Notes: generated from the letters alone by a model not told the origin. 64,000 nucleotides of DNA from Polyangium mundeleinium (GCF_028369105.1 NZ_JAQNDO010000001.1:3217001-3281000), one strand, 5' to 3'. Positions 52,014 to 60,923 are shown, counted from the stretch's first letter. Made by a program: numbers and translations.

Positions 52014-52760
52014 TCAAGGGACCTTGGCGGGCTTGGGCACGGTCGTCCCGGTCCGCACGGCGTCCACGACGAGATCGTTCAGCGCCTTATCGGCCTTCTC
52101 GCATTTCGCGGAGACCGCGCCCATCGTCGCGCCCTTGCATTCCTTCTTGCGCTCCGTCGCCACCTTTGCGAGCGCCTCGTTTTGCTTGAGCGCCTCCTGG
52201 GTCGCGTCCTCGAGGATGCGCCACGGAATGACGGCGTGCTTGGGCTTCGACGGGGCCTGGAAGCGGACCTCCTCGGTCGACAAGGTCGCGCACGTGCCGT
52301 CCCAGCGGAGCACGTCGACGCTGCCCGTCGCGCCGCTCACCTGCATGCCGCCCGTGTCCGCCTTCATCTGGCTGAGCACGAGCAGCTCCTCGTCGAGCGT
52401 GAGCTTCTCCTCCGCGCTCGGGCCGCCGAGCCCGTTGAACGGCGCGACCTCCTTCGCGGAGACGTAGGCGCGGCGCCAGGGCGAGCCTTTCTGGAAGAGA
52501 TACAGCGCGAGCTCCGGGTGGACGCCGTTGCAAAGGCGCTTGACGAAGCCCTTCGGCATGACACACGCGGCCTTGTCGTCACCCGCGCAGGCCTCGGGGA
52601 TCCCCTTCGGCTCTTCCTCGGCCTTGGGCGCGTCGGCGGTCTCGGTCTTCGTTTCCGTGGCAGCTTCCGCCTGGGTCTCGGTCTTCGGCTCCTCGGCCGG
52701 AGGAGTGCTCGACCCACAACCGACGAGGACGAGCAGAATCAGGGCCATCGAATGTCGCAT
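52014..52760 (-). CDS. Lipoprotein, function unknown
   Basis: A 248-aa predicted lipoprotein: short signal MRHSMALILLVLVGC, then an acidic low-complexity linker rich in Glu, Thr, Lys and Ala (to about residue 50). The mature domain (about 190 residues) has Cys residues at ACAGDDKAACVMPKG, LCNG, GTC and later KECKG, KCEK, consistent with disulfides. No family recognised. It is convergent with the ureohydrolase gene. 55 bp separate its start from the alcohol dehydrogenase gene on the same strand, so it may end the operon upstream. Confidence 0.78.
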   Translation of the reverse strand: MRHSMALILLVLVGCGSSTPPAEEPKTETQAEAATETKTETADAPKAEEEPKGIPEACAGDDKAACVMPKGFVKRLCNGVHPELALYLFQKGSPWRRAYVSAKEVAPFNGLGGPSAEEKLTLDEELLVLSQMKADTGGMQVSGATGSVDVLRWDGTCATLSTEEVRFQAPSKPKHAVIPWRILEDATQEALKQNEALAKVATERKKECKGATMGAVSAKCEKADKALNDLVVDAVRTGTTVPKPAKVP

Positions 52761-52814
52761 GGCCGAACCCTATCAAAGACCTGGGGCCGCCGTGAAGCGT
52801 GATGATCGAAGCGC

Positions 52815-53999
52815 TCAGGCCGCCCTCGGGCCAAGCGAGCGAGCGAGGATTTCTTCGAGCTCAGCGTCCGTGAGCTCGATCGGATTCGAACGCATGCTGC
52901 CCGCCCGCGAGCCCGCGATGATGGAGGCGAGGTCGGTCTCGCCGACCCCATACGATCGGAGCGGCGGGACGCCGAGTTTGTCGCGTAAACCTTCAAACGT
53001 ATCGGCGGCGCGCTCGGGGCTGCGGTCGCGTGCGTCCGGAGGCAAAAGGAGGTCGGCGACCTCGTGTGCGCGGGCGAGCGCGGGGTGCGCGGGCGCGCGG
53101 GCGCGCAAGGCAGCGACATTCGTGGCGAAGGTGGCCGGCAAGAGGCAACCGCAGCCGGCGCCGTGCGGGACGCCGCAGAGGCCGCCGAGCGGCGCGACGA
53201 GGCCATGTACGGCGCCGAGGCCCGCATTGGCGAGCGCAATGCCGCCCCATAACGCTGCGAGCGCCATGGCCTCGTGGGACTCGTCCGTGGCGCGATCCTC
53301 GGCGAGCGCGACGAGCGCGCGGTAGGCGAGCGTGATGCCGGGGACGACGAGGACGTCGGTCATCGGCTGCGCGCCTTTCGAGAGATAGGCCTCGACGAGG
53401 TGCGTGAGCGCGTCGAGCCCGGAGGAGGCCGCGACGCTCTTCGGCGCGGTGGCGATGAGGGAAGGGTCCACGAGGGCGACACGCGGGACCATGAGATCGC
53501 TGCGGATGCTGCGCTTGACGCGGAGGTCGGGGACGCGGAGGACGCTGTTTTTCGTGACCTCCGAACCGCTGCCCGCCGTCGTGGGGACGGCGACGAGCGG
53601 CAAAGGCGCCTTCTCGATCGTGCGGCCGGCGCCCACGGCCTCGACGTAATCGATCGCCGATCCCTCGTTCGTCGCGAGCGCAGCCGCCGCCTTTGCGGCG
53701 TCGATCACGCTGCCGCCGCCGATCGCGAGGACGACGTCATATCCCCCCTCGCGGGCGACGCGGGCGCCCTCGTCCGCGACCGCGAGGTCCGGCTCGCCAG
53801 AGGCGCAAAACCGCGCCATCGAGACGCCCCGCGTGCGGAGCCCCTCCTCGATCGCCGCGAGCTTGCCCGAGCGTTCGAGCGAGTGTTTGCCGGAGACGAG
53901 GAGGCAACGCTTGCCGAGGCGGGCGACGGCCGCCGGCGCTTCGCCGAGGGTGCCCGCGCCGAAGTGGATCTCGGGCGCCGTGCGGAACGCGAACTTCAC
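52815..53999 (-). CDS. Iron-containing alcohol dehydrogenase
   Basis: A 394-aa member of the Fe-ADH (group III) family. NAD-binding GGGSVIDAAKA, VPTTAGSGSEVT, and the metal-region HGLVAPLG and HGAGCG with the His residues are present. Length fits the family. The short N-terminus MKFAFRTAPEIHFGAG is typical. Group members range from propanediol to hydroxybutyrate dehydrogenases and maleylacetate reductases, so the substrate is open. It is the last of three closely spaced leftward genes (18 bp after the monooxygenase-like gene). Confidence 0.92.
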   Translation of the reverse strand: MKFAFRTAPEIHFGAGTLGEAPAAVARLGKRCLLVSGKHSLERSGKLAAIEEGLRTRGVSMARFCASGEPDLAVADEGARVAREGGYDVVLAIGGGSVIDAAKAAAALATNEGSAIDYVEAVGAGRTIEKAPLPLVAVPTTAGSGSEVTKNSVLRVPDLRVKRSIRSDLMVPRVALVDPSLIATAPKSVAASSGLDALTHLVEAYLSKGAQPMTDVLVVPGITLAYRALVALAEDRATDESHEAMALAALWGGIALANAGLGAVHGLVAPLGGLCGVPHGAGCGCLLPATFATNVAALRARAPAHPALARAHEVADLLLPPDARDRSPERAADTFEGLRDKLGVPPLRSYGVGETDLASIIAGSRAGSMRSNPIELTDAELEEILARSLGPRAA

Positions 54000-54017
54000 G
54001 GGATCACGCGGCAGGCG

Positions 54018-54320
54018 TCAGGCCCAGGGCTCGGGGAACAAGGACGCGTATTTCTCGCCCACGCGAGGGGCGGCCATCATCGGCGCGACGCGCTCTTTCC
54101 AGCGGAGGTAATGCGCCGTCTGCTGGTGCGCCTTGAAATCGGCCTCGGTCTGGTAGACCTCGTACAGGAAAAACCGCGTGGGATCGTCCGCGCCCCGGAG
54201 GACGTCGAAGCGGACGTTGCCGGGTTCGGCGCGCGTGCCACGAGCGTTGTCGAGCGTCGCTTCCGCGAAGGCGTCGACGTGATCGGCGAGCACGGAGACC
54301 TTGACGCAAACGACGTACAC
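54018..54320 (-). CDS. Antibiotic-biosynthesis-monooxygenase (ABM) domain protein, LsrG-like
   Basis: A 100-aa protein of the ABM/LsrG dimeric alpha-beta fold. Typical features are MYVVCVKVSVLADHVDAFAEATLDNARGTRAEPGN-type opening, RFDVLRGADDPTRFFLYEVY and AHYLRWKERV. Relatives act as cofactor-free quinol monooxygenases or isomerases. The active His usually found in YRxH-type segments may be the one at HYLRW. It sits 12 bp after the gene at 54333 and 18 bp before the Fe-ADH gene, so the three are probably cotranscribed. Confidence 0.88.
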   Translation of the reverse strand: MYVVCVKVSVLADHVDAFAEATLDNARGTRAEPGNVRFDVLRGADDPTRFFLYEVYQTEADFKAHQQTAHYLRWKERVAPMMAAPRVGEKYASLFPEPWA

Positions 54321-54332
54321 GGGCGGCTCCCT

Positions 54333-54836
54333 TCAGCGTTGCGGCGCGACGAGCAGCGGCATGAGGCCGTCGAGCTCGGCGGGAGAGAGCAAGGGGCGGA
54401 GGGCCTTGATGAGCTTCTCGGCGACGACGGGCTCGTCCACGCTTGACGAATCGAAGCTGCGGAGGTTGACGCCGGTGACGAGGATGAGCCGCGAGATGAA
54501 GAACGAGCCGTGCTTCTGGTCGAGGAGCCGCACGGCCTGGTAGATGCCACCCTTGGTGCGCCGGACGCCCGAGCTCGGTTGGCCCGACGCAGGGGTGCTC
54601 GAAGGCCCGCTGGTCGGCATGGTGCCCGACGAAGGCGGGAGGCGGCTCGACGGGACGCTTGGCGGCGAGCCCCTGTCCCCCCGCACCGAGATGGGCACCG
54701 CATCGAAGCCCCGCGCGATCACACCCGAGAACGACGTCGACGTAGGCGGCTGGCTGTCCGGGCCCGTGCGCGGATCATCGACGCCCGGATCGCTCCGGCG
54801 AGGGCCACGATCCGGGGGTCTTTGTGGATTGCTCAC
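54333..54836 (-). CDS. Hypothetical protein, 167 aa
   Basis: Not recognised. It starts at GTG 54836. The first ~90 residues are a disordered Ser/Pro/Thr/Gly-rich region (PSSRLPPSSGTMPTSGP, repeats of PSSG), and the last ~75 are a compact domain: GGIYQAVRLLDQKHGSFFIS, TGVNLRSFDSS and KLIKALRPLLSPAEL. No signal peptide. A longer frame in the same phase extends further, but only this part shows protein-like composition. First gene of the probable ABM/Fe-ADH operon. Confidence 0.65.
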   Translation of the reverse strand: MSNPQRPPDRGPRRSDPGVDDPRTGPDSQPPTSTSFSGVIARGFDAVPISVRGDRGSPPSVPSSRLPPSSGTMPTSGPSSTPASGQPSSGVRRTKGGIYQAVRLLDQKHGSFFISRLILVTGVNLRSFDSSSVDEPVVAEKLIKALRPLLSPAELDGLMPLLVAPQR

Positions 54837-55149
54837 GGCTGCGATTTTCGGACAACACGGGAGCAAAGTCCATGAGGAAGCGAAGGGGCGTGTGTGTGAG
54901 GGGGGGCACGCCTCATGCGCGGTGACGTCCAGGCCGCAGAGGGCAGGGTGGGGGGTTCGGGGACAAACCGCGGGGGACAAACGGTCTTCGGGGGCTGTTC
55001 TCGTCGGGCCGGAATGTCGCTCGGATGTCAACGGAAATGGCAATACGCGCGCGAACGAGCGTGCGGGAATCGAGCGTCGAAGGCGGGCCCTCGAATGCCG
55101 GCGCTGCCGCGTCTTGACTTGTCGCGTGAGTCGGTTGAGATGGCGCCTC
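54837..55149. other. Intergenic region, divergent, 313 bp
   Basis: It separates the leftward ABM/Fe-ADH operon from the rightward kinase gene. The one clear feature is a direct repeat, GGGGACAAAC at 54959-54968 and 54973-54982, 14 bp apart. A TTGACT at 55114-55119 could be a -35 element but no matching -10 is evident. I see no gene in it. Confidence 0.4.
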
Positions 55150-56631
55150 ATGAGCCAGATGCCCGTCAAGCCCGGCGATCTCCTGGCGCGAAAGTATCGC
55201 GTGGAGCGCGTGCTCGGCTCGGGCGCGATGGGCGTCGTCGTGGCCGCAAGGCACGTGGATCTCGGGCAGCTCGTCGCCGTGAAGTCGCTCCTCACGGGTC
55301 GCGTCGTGAGCCCGGAGCAACGCGAACGGTTCCTCCGCGAGGCGCGCGCCGCCGTGCTCCTGAAGAGCAACCACGTCGCGCGTGTGCTCGACGTCGGGGC
55401 CGACGACAACGACGCGCCGTACATCGTGATGGAGTACCTCGACGGGCAAGACCTCGCCGCGACGTTGAAGGCGCGCAGGCAACTGCCTTTCGAGGAGGCC
55501 GTCGAGTACGTTCTGCAAGCCTGCGAGGCCGTCGGCGAGGCGCACGCGGCGGGGATCGTGCACCGGGATCTCAAGCCGGCGAACCTGTTCCTGACGCAAG
55601 ACGTGAGCGGCGCGGCGTGCGTGAAGGTGCTGGATTTCGGGATCTCGAAGCTCGCTTCGTCGGACGTGGCGCTGACGCACGAGTCGCAGATGCTCGGCTC
55701 GCCGCTCTACATGTCGCCGGAGCAGATGAACACGCCGAAGAGCGTGGACGCGCGGAGCGATGTGTGGGCCCTCGGGATCATCCTGTACCAGCTCGCCTGC
55801 GGGAAGACGCCGTTCCACGCAGAGACGATCCAGGCCGTCTGCGGGCTCGTGCTGGCCGGTCAACCGACGCCGCTCGGGCAGTATCGACTCGATGCGCCGC
55901 CGGGGTTCGAGGCGGTGATCCTGCGGTGTCTTGCGCGGAATCGAGAGGAGAGGTTTCGCGATGTCGGGGAGCTCGCGGCGGCGCTCGCGCCGTACGCGCT
56001 GGCGCATGCGCGGGTGTACGTGGAGCGGGTCGGGCGGGTGGTTCGAGGGAGAGGCGGCCGGATGGGATCGATGGCCGACACGCCCTCGACGTTCCCCGAG
56101 TACACCGCAGCGCGAGCCATGACATCGGCGACATCGGGGACGGCGGCGACGGAGCCGTTGGCGGCGGTGGTCACGCCGGGGGCGAGTTCGTCGTCACGCA
56201 CGAAGGGCGCGAATCCGATGCGGCTCGTGGTGCTCGGGGTGGCGCTGGCGGTCGTGGGGGGTGTGCTGGGGATCGCCGTGGTGTTGTTCTCGGGTCCAGG
56301 CGCGGGTGGGACGAGCGGGGCGACAGGTCAGGAGACGGCCCCGGTGCGGAGTGAGGCCGCGGCGAAGGCGGCGCCGTCGGGTGAGGTACGTGGGGTGGAG
56401 CCGGTGATCGTCGCGCCGATGGGGAGCGCGGCGTCCGCGGAGGGGAACTCGCACGCGGCAGCGAGGACGAGCGCGACGGCGCCGAGCGTGGTTTCGTCGT
56501 CGGTGGCGACGAGTGCGCCTTCGGTGCGCGCATCGTCGGTGGTCAAACCATCGGCGACGAGCAAAGCCGCGGGGACGAGTACGGGGGGACCTCGGCCCAC
56601 GAAGAAGAACGACGATCTCTACGCCCCCTGA
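55150..56631 (+). CDS. Ser/Thr protein kinase with a C-terminal membrane helix
   Basis: A 493-aa eukaryotic-like kinase. It has the P-loop LGSGAMGVV (residues 23-31), Lys45 (AVKSLL), HRDLKPAN with Asp140, DFG with Asp162, and activation-segment SPLYMSPEQM. A juxtamembrane region rich in Ser/Thr/Ala precedes a transmembrane helix (MRLVVLGVALAVVGGVLGIAVVLF, about residues 355-378). The rest (about 110 residues) is an extracytoplasmic, disordered Ala/Ser/Thr/Pro tail ending KKNDDLYAP. The upstream frame is open but ATG 55150 begins MSQMPVKPGDLLARKYRVERVLG, the usual kinase start. It is followed by the S-TPR-like gene at 56690. Confidence 0.94.
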   Translation: MSQMPVKPGDLLARKYRVERVLGSGAMGVVVAARHVDLGQLVAVKSLLTGRVVSPEQRERFLREARAAVLLKSNHVARVLDVGADDNDAPYIVMEYLDGQDLAATLKARRQLPFEEAVEYVLQACEAVGEAHAAGIVHRDLKPANLFLTQDVSGAACVKVLDFGISKLASSDVALTHESQMLGSPLYMSPEQMNTPKSVDARSDVWALGIILYQLACGKTPFHAETIQAVCGLVLAGQPTPLGQYRLDAPPGFEAVILRCLARNREERFRDVGELAAALAPYALAHARVYVERVGRVVRGRGGRMGSMADTPSTFPEYTAARAMTSATSGTAATEPLAAVVTPGASSSSRTKGANPMRLVVLGVALAVVGGVLGIAVVLFSGPGAGGTSGATGQETAPVRSEAAAKAAPSGEVRGVEPVIVAPMGSAASAEGNSHAAARTSATAPSVVSSSVATSAPSVRASSVVKPSATSKAAGTSTGGPRPTKKNDDLYAP

Positions 56632-56689
56632 CGGCGTGTGCTGACGGGTGGGGTTCGCCTTGGTAAGGTGCTCCGCCGAGGTTCATTGC

Positions 56690-57697
56690 ATGCGTGTGAA
56701 GGGGTCTTTGCTGGGGGTCGTCGTTCTCGTTTGCCTGTGTGGGGGACGCGCAGAGGCAGGGCCCGCAGAGGATCGCGCCGCAGCGGATGCATTGTTCCAG
56801 GAGGGGCGCGAGTTGTTGAAGGGAGGGCGAGCGGCGGAGGCGTGCCCGAAGCTCGCAGCGAGTCAGAAGCTGGATCCGCGGCCGGGGAGGTTGCTCGCGC
56901 TGGGGGATTGTTACGAGACGAACGGGGAGACGGCGAGCGCGTGGGCGACGTTCCGGGAGGCGGAGTCGACGGCGCGGGCCGCGAAGGATGAGCGTCGGAT
57001 GGTGGAAGCAGCGAGGCGGGCGGGGGAGCTCGAGCTGAAGCTGGCGAAGCTGGTGGTGGAGGTGGCGCCGGAGGCGAGGGTTGCGGGGCTGGAGGTCCGG
57101 CGGAACGGGAAGCGGGTCGAGGAGGCGGTGTGGGGAGCGGCCGTGCCGGTGGATCCGGGGGAGCAGCGGATCGAGGCGGCGGCGCCGGGGAAGAAGGGGT
57201 GGGCGGAGAAGATCGTGGTGGAGGGGAAGGCGGGGGTGACGACGGTGCGGGTGCCGGCGCTGGGGGATGAGGTGGTGGTGGAGCGGGTGGGGGCGATGAA
57301 GGAGGAGGGGGCGGGGAAGAATGGGGTGGCGATTGGGGTGGTGGCGGCACTCGGGGCTGTAGGGATCGGGACGGGGATTGGGCTTCTCGTTGCGGCGAGT
57401 AGCCTGGTCAGCGACGCGGACGCTCAGGACGATGCGATGCCCGATGGGGCATGTAGTCCGCTCCATCCTCGCAACGCCGAGTTCTCCGGCGCATGCGGCG
57501 AGTTGCGAGGCAAGCTGGAGCGCTCGCAAACCCTGCACAACGTAGGGCTCGGCGCGGCCATCGCGGGCGGCGTGATCGGCGTGGGCACACTCATCTATGC
57601 TCTGATGCCGTCGAAGAAGCCGGCAACGATGGGTTTCCAGGTGCTGCCCACAGTTGCGCCGACGTACGCGGGAATTTCTGCGATTGGACAATTCTGA
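56690..57697 (+). CDS. Exported TPR-like membrane protein with PEGA-like region (copy 1)
   Basis: A 335-aa protein. Signal peptide MRVKGSLLGVVVLVCLCGGRA, then TPR-like helices (ADALFQEGRELLKGGRAAEACPKLAASQKLDPRPGRLL), a beta-rich PEGA-like region (EVAPEARVAGLEVRRNGKRV) and a transmembrane-like helix (GVAIGVVAALGAVGIGTGIGLLVAAS), a Cys-containing loop (CSPLHPRNAEFSGACGEL), a second hydrophobic helix (VGLGAAIAGGVIGVGTLIYAL) and a C-terminal AISAIGQF ending. It matches, in order and detail, the protein encoded at 60998-61963. Its codons are unusually G-rich. It follows the kinase gene by 58 bp. Confidence 0.85.
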   Translation: MRVKGSLLGVVVLVCLCGGRAEAGPAEDRAAADALFQEGRELLKGGRAAEACPKLAASQKLDPRPGRLLALGDCYETNGETASAWATFREAESTARAAKDERRMVEAARRAGELELKLAKLVVEVAPEARVAGLEVRRNGKRVEEAVWGAAVPVDPGEQRIEAAAPGKKGWAEKIVVEGKAGVTTVRVPALGDEVVVERVGAMKEEGAGKNGVAIGVVAALGAVGIGTGIGLLVAASSLVSDADAQDDAMPDGACSPLHPRNAEFSGACGELRGKLERSQTLHNVGLGAAIAGGVIGVGTLIYALMPSKKPATMGFQVLPTVAPTYAGISAIGQF

Positions 57698-57706
57698 ACG
57701 CTGACG

Positions 57707-57726
57707 TGGGACGTCTTCTCGTCCCA
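57707..57726 (+). terminator. Hairpin after the S-TPR-like gene
   Basis: Inverted repeat TGGGACG (57707-57713) and CGTCCCA (57720-57726) with a 6-nt loop, 10 bp after the stop at 57697, followed after four bases by a pyrimidine-rich stretch with TTACTCTTTCTTT. This could act as a terminator or attenuator before the Gly-rich gene. The poly-U run is not strong. Confidence 0.35.
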
Positions 57727-57764
57727 GGCGCTTACTCTTTCTTTCACGCATAGGAGAGATTGCG

Positions 57765-59315
57765 ATGCGCAATGTTCACACGACCCTGGCGTTTCTGGGG
57801 CTCCTGGCCGCGACTGGGTTTGGGCAAGTCGTGGGTTGCGGGGTCGACCCGCATGATTGCTCGTTGAACAATCAGTGCTTGGAGGATGGAAAGCCCTACG
57901 GCAGCGTCGTGGAGCCTCCGCCAGGATGCTCGGCATCGCCAAGCAACGACGCGGCCGTGCTCCGCGACGAATGCGGCGTTTTCGTGAGCAACACCGTCAC
58001 CGGCAGCGGAACCGCGGGCAGCAGCGCAAACCCTTTCAAGACGATTGACGAGGCTGTCAAGGAAGCAACCAACAGAACAGCGCGCGTCTATGTGTGCGCG
58101 GACGGGGATTACAAGGAACGACTGGACATTCCGGCCGGCATCTCCGTCTTTGGTGGCCTCGATTGTGCTGGCGGCGCGTGGAGATACGACGGCACCACGA
58201 AGAGCAGAATCAACCCTGCCGCCCCTGGCACGGCCGATGGGTTGCAAGCATCGGTGCGGATAGCGGGGGAGAATGCGTCATCGCTCGAAGATCTCGAGAT
58301 CACCGCAGCGGATGCGAAGATTCCCGGCGGGTCATCCATTGCCATCATCGTCGATCGTGCGACGGTGCATTGGGCGCGAACCGAGATCACTGCGAGGAAC
58401 GGCGCTGCGGGGGATCAGGGCGCGACGCCGACGGACAACATCGGCCCCGACAATGCGGATGATTCCGCCATCCGTGGCAACAACGGCCAAAATGCTTGCA
58501 TGGGCGGGCCCGGCGGGAATCCTGGGGGGGCGACCAAGGCGAATCCCATTTGCAGCGAATCGAGCGGCGGCAAAGGTGGCAATGGCCAGGATACCTCGGG
58601 CGACGCCGGGGGGGACGGCATCCCCGCGCCCAATCCCAATCCGAGCAACAAAGGCATCGGCGGGCTCGGAGACATGGGGCAGGGGTGCGATCTCGGCCAG
58701 CCTGGCGCCAACGGCGCAAGCGGCAACGAAGGCGCCGGGGCCGTAGAAGACGGCACACTCGACGCAACCAAGGGGTACATCGGCGTGAGCGGCCAGCCCG
58801 GCACGAAGGGCGGAGTCGGACAAGGCGGCGGCGGCGGCGGCGGCGCGCGAGGCAAGTCGGCCTGCTACGGGGCCAGCGGCGGCAGCGGGGGAGCCGGTGG
58901 CTGCGGCGGAAATGGCGGGCTCGGGGGTACGGCGGGCGGATCGAGCATCGCCATCGTGAGTATCGCAGCCACGCTGTCCTTCGATGCGGTCGACATCACG
59001 ACGGGCACCGGGGGCCAAGGTGGCGACGGCGGCTTTGGCCAGCCAGGCGGGTTTGGCGGAAATGGGGGAAACGGAGGGAATGGAGCGTCGAGCGGTGGAG
59101 CGACGCCGAAAGCCTGCAACGGTGGTCCCGGCGGCAGCGGGGGTTTTGGGGGAACTGGCGGCGGCGGCCGAGGGGGTCACTCGGTCGGCATTGCCCACAA
59201 GGGCGGGAGCGTGTCGGACGAGGGCGTCACGATCATGAATGGTGCTCCTGGCACCGGTGGCACCGGCGGCGGTGCCACGGGCGGCATCGGCGCCATGACG
59301 CACGCATTGCCGTAA
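57765..59315 (+). CDS. Gly-rich exported lipoprotein with beta-helix-like start (copy 1)
   Basis: A 516-aa protein. The signal peptide MRNVHTTLAFLGLLAATGFG is followed by a lipobox-like VVGC. Mature N-terminal residues (to about 100) hold paired Cys and a right-handed-beta-helix-like 'FKTIDEAVKEA', VCADGDYKERLDIPAG and GGLDCAGG segment, typical of pectate-lyase-fold surface proteins. From about residue 220 it is over half Gly, with short GG-x-GG runs, a Cys-bearing YGASGGSGGAGGCGGNGG segment and polyglycine GGGGGGG. Related to bacterial PE_PGRS-like and silk-like surface proteins only in composition. A convergent paralog lies 67 bp from its end. Confidence 0.82.
   Translation: MRNVHTTLAFLGLLAATGFGQVVGCGVDPHDCSLNNQCLEDGKPYGSVVEPPPGCSASPSNDAAVLRDECGVFVSNTVTGSGTAGSSANPFKTIDEAVKEATNRTARVYVCADGDYKERLDIPAGISVFGGLDCAGGAWRYDGTTKSRINPAAPGTADGLQASVRIAGENASSLEDLEITAADAKIPGGSSIAIIVDRATVHWARTEITARNGAAGDQGATPTDNIGPDNADDSAIRGNNGQNACMGGPGGNPGGATKANPICSESSGGKGGNGQDTSGDAGGDGIPAPNPNPSNKGIGGLGDMGQGCDLGQPGANGASGNEGAGAVEDGTLDATKGYIGVSGQPGTKGGVGQGGGGGGGARGKSACYGASGGSGGAGGCGGNGGLGGTAGGSSIAIVSIAATLSFDAVDITTGTGGQGGDGGFGQPGGFGGNGGNGGNGASSGGATPKACNGGPGGSGGFGGTGGGGRGGHSVGIAHKGGSVSDEGVTIMNGAPGTGGTGGGATGGIGAMTHALP
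58623..58802 (+). repeat. Inverted repeat arm 1 (180 bp, within Gly-rich gene)
   Basis: This segment is, on visual comparison, identical base for base to the reverse complement of 59892-60071. It codes for the same protein stretch in both paralogs (PNPNPSNKGIGGLGDMGQG to IGVSGQPG), including all third positions. Flanking sequence diverges on both sides (A/T difference at 58803 and C/T at 58622). Confidence 0.85.
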
Positions 59316-59381
59316 TGGGGAGACGGAGGGGGAGCGAGCTTCGCCGGAAGCCTGGGATGGGCCTGTCCCGCCCAGCAGGGA

Positions 59382-60923
59382 TCAGGGGAAGGCGTGTGTC
59401 ATGGTGCCGATGCCGCCCGTGGCACCACCGCCGTTGCCGCCGTCGCCGGGGGTTCCGTTCACGATGGTGACGCCCATATCGGGGACGGTGCCACCTTTAT
59501 AGGCGATGCCGATGGCATGACCGCCCTTGCCACCGCCGCCGGTTCCGCCACTGCCGCCATTGCCGCCCTTGCCACCATTGCAACCCGCGGGCGTTGAGGG
59601 ACTACTCGCGCCCGTACCGCCGTTCCCGCCATTGCCGCCAGCCCCGCCGGACTGGCCAAAGCCGCCGTCGCCCCCTCGCCCCCCCGTACCTGTCGTAACG
59701 TCGACCATCTGGAAGGAGAGCTTGGCTCCAAGGCTCAGGATTCCGATGCTGGAACCGCCCGCCGTTCCTCCGAGCCCGCCATTGCCGCCACAGCCACCGG
59801 CTCCCCCGCTGCCGCCGCTGGCCCCGAAGCAGTCCGATTTCCCTTTCGAGCCGCCACCCCCGCCGCCGCCTTGCCCAACCGTGCCCTTCGAGCCGGGCTG
59901 GCCGCTCACGCCGATGTACCCCTTGGTTGCGTCGAGTGTGCCGTCTTCTACGGCCCCGGCGCCTTCGTTGCCGCTTGCGCCGTTGGCGCCAGGCTGGCCG
60001 AGATCGCACCCCTGCCCCATGTCTCCGAGCCCGCCGATGCCTTTGTTGCTCGGATTGGGATTGGGCGCGGGAATGCCGTCGCCACCGGCGTCCCCCGAAG
60101 CCTCCTGGCCATTGCCACCCTTCCCACCGGAGGACTCGCTGCAGATGGAATTGGCCTTTGCCGCGCCGCCCGTGTTTCCGGAAGCTCCTCCCATGCAAGC
60201 GTTCTTGCCGTCATTGCCACGGATGGCGGAGTCGTCCGGACTGGAGGGCCCAATGTCGTCCGTCGGCGTCGCGCCCTGATCCCCCGCAGCACCGTTCCCA
60301 GCGATGAGCGCGGTCCCCACGAAATTCACAGTCGCGCCGTCGACGATCACGGCGATCGCCGAACCCCCTGGCAACGTCGCATTCGCCGCCTCGATACGAA
60401 GACCCTCGAGCTGGCTGGTGTTGTTCCCGGCGACCCTCAGCGATGCTTGCACCTCATCCGGGGACGTGGGCGCAGGCGGGTTGATTCGCGCCTTCTTGCT
60501 CGCGTCGTATCTCCACTCGACGTCCTGGCAATCGAACCCGCCGAAGATGGATACGCCGGCCGGCACGTCGACACGCTCGGCATAATCACCGCACGCATAG
60601 ACCCGAGCCTTGTTCTTCCTTGCCGCTTCGATCGCGACCTTGAGCGTTTTGAAGGGCGCGGCCTCCGTGCCAGCGCCGTTGTCGTCGCCCTTCGATCCAT
60701 TCACGAAAAAGGCGCATTCGGTCTTGATGACATCCGGATTGCTGCTCGGTGAATCCGTGCACCCCGGCGGAGGCCCCACGACGAACGGCTGGCCATCGTC
60801 ATTGCAGATGTTGTTGCGGCTGCAGTCATCGGCATCTGCCGAGCACCCCGCCATCTGCAAGAAGCCCGCTGCAATGACGATACCCAGGGAAGCGATGGTG
60901 GTGTGACGCGTGCGCATGGGCAT
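59382..60923 (-). CDS. Gly-rich exported lipoprotein with beta-helix-like start (copy 2)
   Basis: A 513-aa paralog of 57765-59315 in the opposite orientation. Signal MPMRTRHTTIASLGIVIAAGF ends at a lipobox-like QMAGC. The same order follows: Cys-rich start, FKTLKVAIEAARKNKARVYACGDY, VFGGFDC-like block, then the Gly-rich half with GGSGGAGGCGGNGG and GGGGGGG. Sequence identity to the paralog is moderate in the N-terminal ~200 residues but very high in the middle, where DNA is identical over 180 bp. Starts ATG 60923 or 60917. It is 75 bp upstream-adjacent to the S-TPR-like gene, on the same strand as it. Confidence 0.82.
   Translation of the reverse strand: MPMRTRHTTIASLGIVIAAGFLQMAGCSADADDCSRNNICNDDGQPFVVGPPPGCTDSPSSNPDVIKTECAFFVNGSKGDDNGAGTEAAPFKTLKVAIEAARKNKARVYACGDYAERVDVPAGVSIFGGFDCQDVEWRYDASKKARINPPAPTSPDEVQASLRVAGNNTSQLEGLRIEAANATLPGGSAIAVIVDGATVNFVGTALIAGNGAAGDQGATPTDDIGPSSPDDSAIRGNDGKNACMGGASGNTGGAAKANSICSESSGGKGGNGQEASGDAGGDGIPAPNPNPSNKGIGGLGDMGQGCDLGQPGANGASGNEGAGAVEDGTLDATKGYIGVSGQPGSKGTVGQGGGGGGGSKGKSDCFGASGGSGGAGGCGGNGGLGGTAGGSSIGILSLGAKLSFQMVDVTTGTGGRGGDGGFGQSGGAGGNGGNGGTGASSPSTPAGCNGGKGGNGGSGGTGGGGKGGHAIGIAYKGGTVPDMGVTIVNGTPGDGGNGGGATGGIGTMTHAFP
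59892..60071 (-). repeat. Inverted repeat arm 2 (180 bp, within Gly-rich gene)
   Basis: Reverse complement of 58623-58802, identical by eye across 180 bp. The two arms are separated by 1089 bp and lie in paralogous, convergent genes. No transposase is near and the arms do not fall at the ends of genes, so they look like a gene-conversion tract rather than a mobile element. Confidence 0.85.

Noticed and set aside
55114-55119. TTGACT as a -35 element for the kinase gene
   Set aside because: There is no convincing -10 hexamer 16-18 bp downstream and the match is short, so I list it only as an intergenic note.
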